Of a DNA stretch of 5,513 nt, positions 4,929 to 5,513 are shown piece after piece. This DNA comes from Clostridiales bacterium. Its GTDB lineage: Bacteria; Bacillota; Clostridia; Oscillospirales; Oscillospiraceae. Below the pieces are notes generated by a model, which had not been told where the DNA came from, did no database searches, and was given only the letters and a program-made list of their open reading frames with translations. The DNA lies in assembly GCA_019422005.1 (NCBI GenBank), contig JAHZEF010000147.1:1-5513 (forward strand), in the 5' to 3' direction. Position numbers and translations under genes: made by a program. The number at the start of each line of letters is the position of its first letter. The first letter of the stretch is position 1.

Positions 4929-4957
4929 TTGGATTTTCGGACTTCCTGTGTTATAAT
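4929..4957 (+). promoter_or_regulatory. Promoter of the malic enzyme gene
   Basis: TTGGAT (4929-4934) and a consensus TATAAT (4952-4957) are 17 bp apart, with TG one base upstream of the -10 (4949-4950). Predicted start of transcription is near 4964, leaving a T-rich leader of about 48 nt before ATG 5012. A-tracts just upstream may add strength. Confidence 0.75.
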
Positions 4958-5011
4958 GAATCCGTTCTTTTATTTTTTGGACCTTTTGTGTCTTATAAGG
5001 AGATATACGGT

Positions 5012-5513
5012 ATGGATTATGCACAGAAATCCCTGGAGCTGCATCGGCAGTGGAAGGGGAAAATTGAAGTCAATGCCACGGTTCCCGTGGCGACGCGGGA
5101 GGACCTGTCCCTGGCCTATACGCCGGGTGTGGCGCAGCCATGTCTGGAAATCCAAAAGGATGTGGAGCAGAGCTATGAGCTGACGCGGCGGCATAACCTG
5201 TGTGCCGTGATTACCGACGGCAGTGCGGTTCTCGGGCTGGGAGATATCGGGCCGGAGGCCGGTATGCCGGTCATGGAAGGAAAGTGCGTGCTCTTCAAGT
5301 CGTTCGGCGGCGTGGATGCGTTCCCCCTCTGCATCAAAAGCAAGGATGTGGACGAATTCGTCAACGCGGTCTATCTGATTTCAGGCAGCTTCGGCGGGAT
5401 CAACCTGGAGGACATTTCCGCGCCCCGGTGCTTTGAGATTGAGCGGAAGCTGAAGGAAAAGTGCGACATTCCGATTTTCCACGACGATCAGCACGGCACC
5501 GCCGTGATTACGC
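5012..5513 (+). CDS. NAD-type malic enzyme, 5' part (runs off window)
   Basis: The first 167 codons are present without a stop; the 3' end is beyond the window. Malic enzymes of this type convert malate to pyruvate and CO2 with reduction of NAD(P). Visible signatures: YTPGVA with the catalytic Tyr (36), ITDGSAVLGLGDIG (67-80), MEGKCVLFK with the expected catalytic Lys (91), FGGVDAFPL, the metal-binding LED (132-134) and FHDDQHGTA (156-164). Family proteins of the short bacterial type run to about 390-450 residues, so roughly 40 % is seen. The start has AAGGAG 9 nt upstream. The Rossmann domain that sets NAD versus NADP preference is outside the window; NAD is inferred from similarity to clostridial enzymes. 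Confidence 0.95.
   Translation, partial: MDYAQKSLELHRQWKGKIEVNATVPVATREDLSLAYTPGVAQPCLEIQKDVEQSYELTRRHNLCAVITDGSAVLGLGDIGPEAGMPVMEGKCVLFKSFGGVDAFPLCIKSKDVDEFVNAVYLISGSFGGINLEDISAPRCFEIERKLKEKCDIPIFHDDQHGTAVIT

Overview
The window looks like chromosomal DNA from a GC-rich (roughly 60 %) anaerobic Firmicute of the class Clostridia, most likely an Oscillospirales-type gut organism. This is inferred from strong AGGAGG-type ribosome-binding sites, sigma-A-like TTGACA/TATAAT promoters that stand out as AT-rich islands, a clostridial-style zinc-ribbon protein, an HTH protein whose tail resembles DUF6514, and a selenium-cofactor YqeC protein. No IS element, CRISPR array, phage gene or integrase is visible.

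Layout. Positions 1-250 hold a complete tRNA-Arg(CCG) on the minus strand, with its own promoter and a strong intrinsic terminator, next to a hairpin cut by the window edge. Positions 250-546 are a gene-free stretch with one GC-rich inverted repeat and an AT-rich segment leading to a TATAAT box. At 547-1023 is an XRE-type HTH regulator with an extra C-terminal domain. At 1117-3543 is a tightly packed plus-strand operon: an AbrB/SpoVT-type regulator, an ABC ATPase, an ABC-2 permease and YqeC. The first two junctions are ATGA stop/start overlaps; the permease-YqeC gap is 20 nt. The operon promoter carries three ATATGA repeats exactly 9 bp apart and an 11-bp-arm inverted repeat over the -10, the best operator candidate here. 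A perfect 32-bp palindrome at 3561-3592 ends the operon and faces a convergent minus-strand pair: a zinc-ribbon protein (4324-4686) and a YjjG-type HAD nucleotidase (3638-4315). A roughly 320-bp divergent intergenic region follows. Then comes the 5' third of an NAD-type malic enzyme (from 5012), which runs off the window.

How the genes work together. The AbrB-like protein probably controls its own operon, which encodes a one-ATPase/one-permease exporter of unknown substrate. YqeC belongs to the maturation machinery of selenium-dependent molybdenum hydroxylases, so its place as last gene of an AbrB-ABC exporter operon is the most unusual arrangement. Either it is simple co-transcription, or the transporter and the selenium/molybdenum pathway share a condition of expression. 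The HAD protein and malic enzyme are housekeeping metabolism (nucleotide clean-up; malate to pyruvate plus CO2). I see no clearly new multi-gene system; the most notable points are the phased operator, the YqeC context and the HTH fusion.
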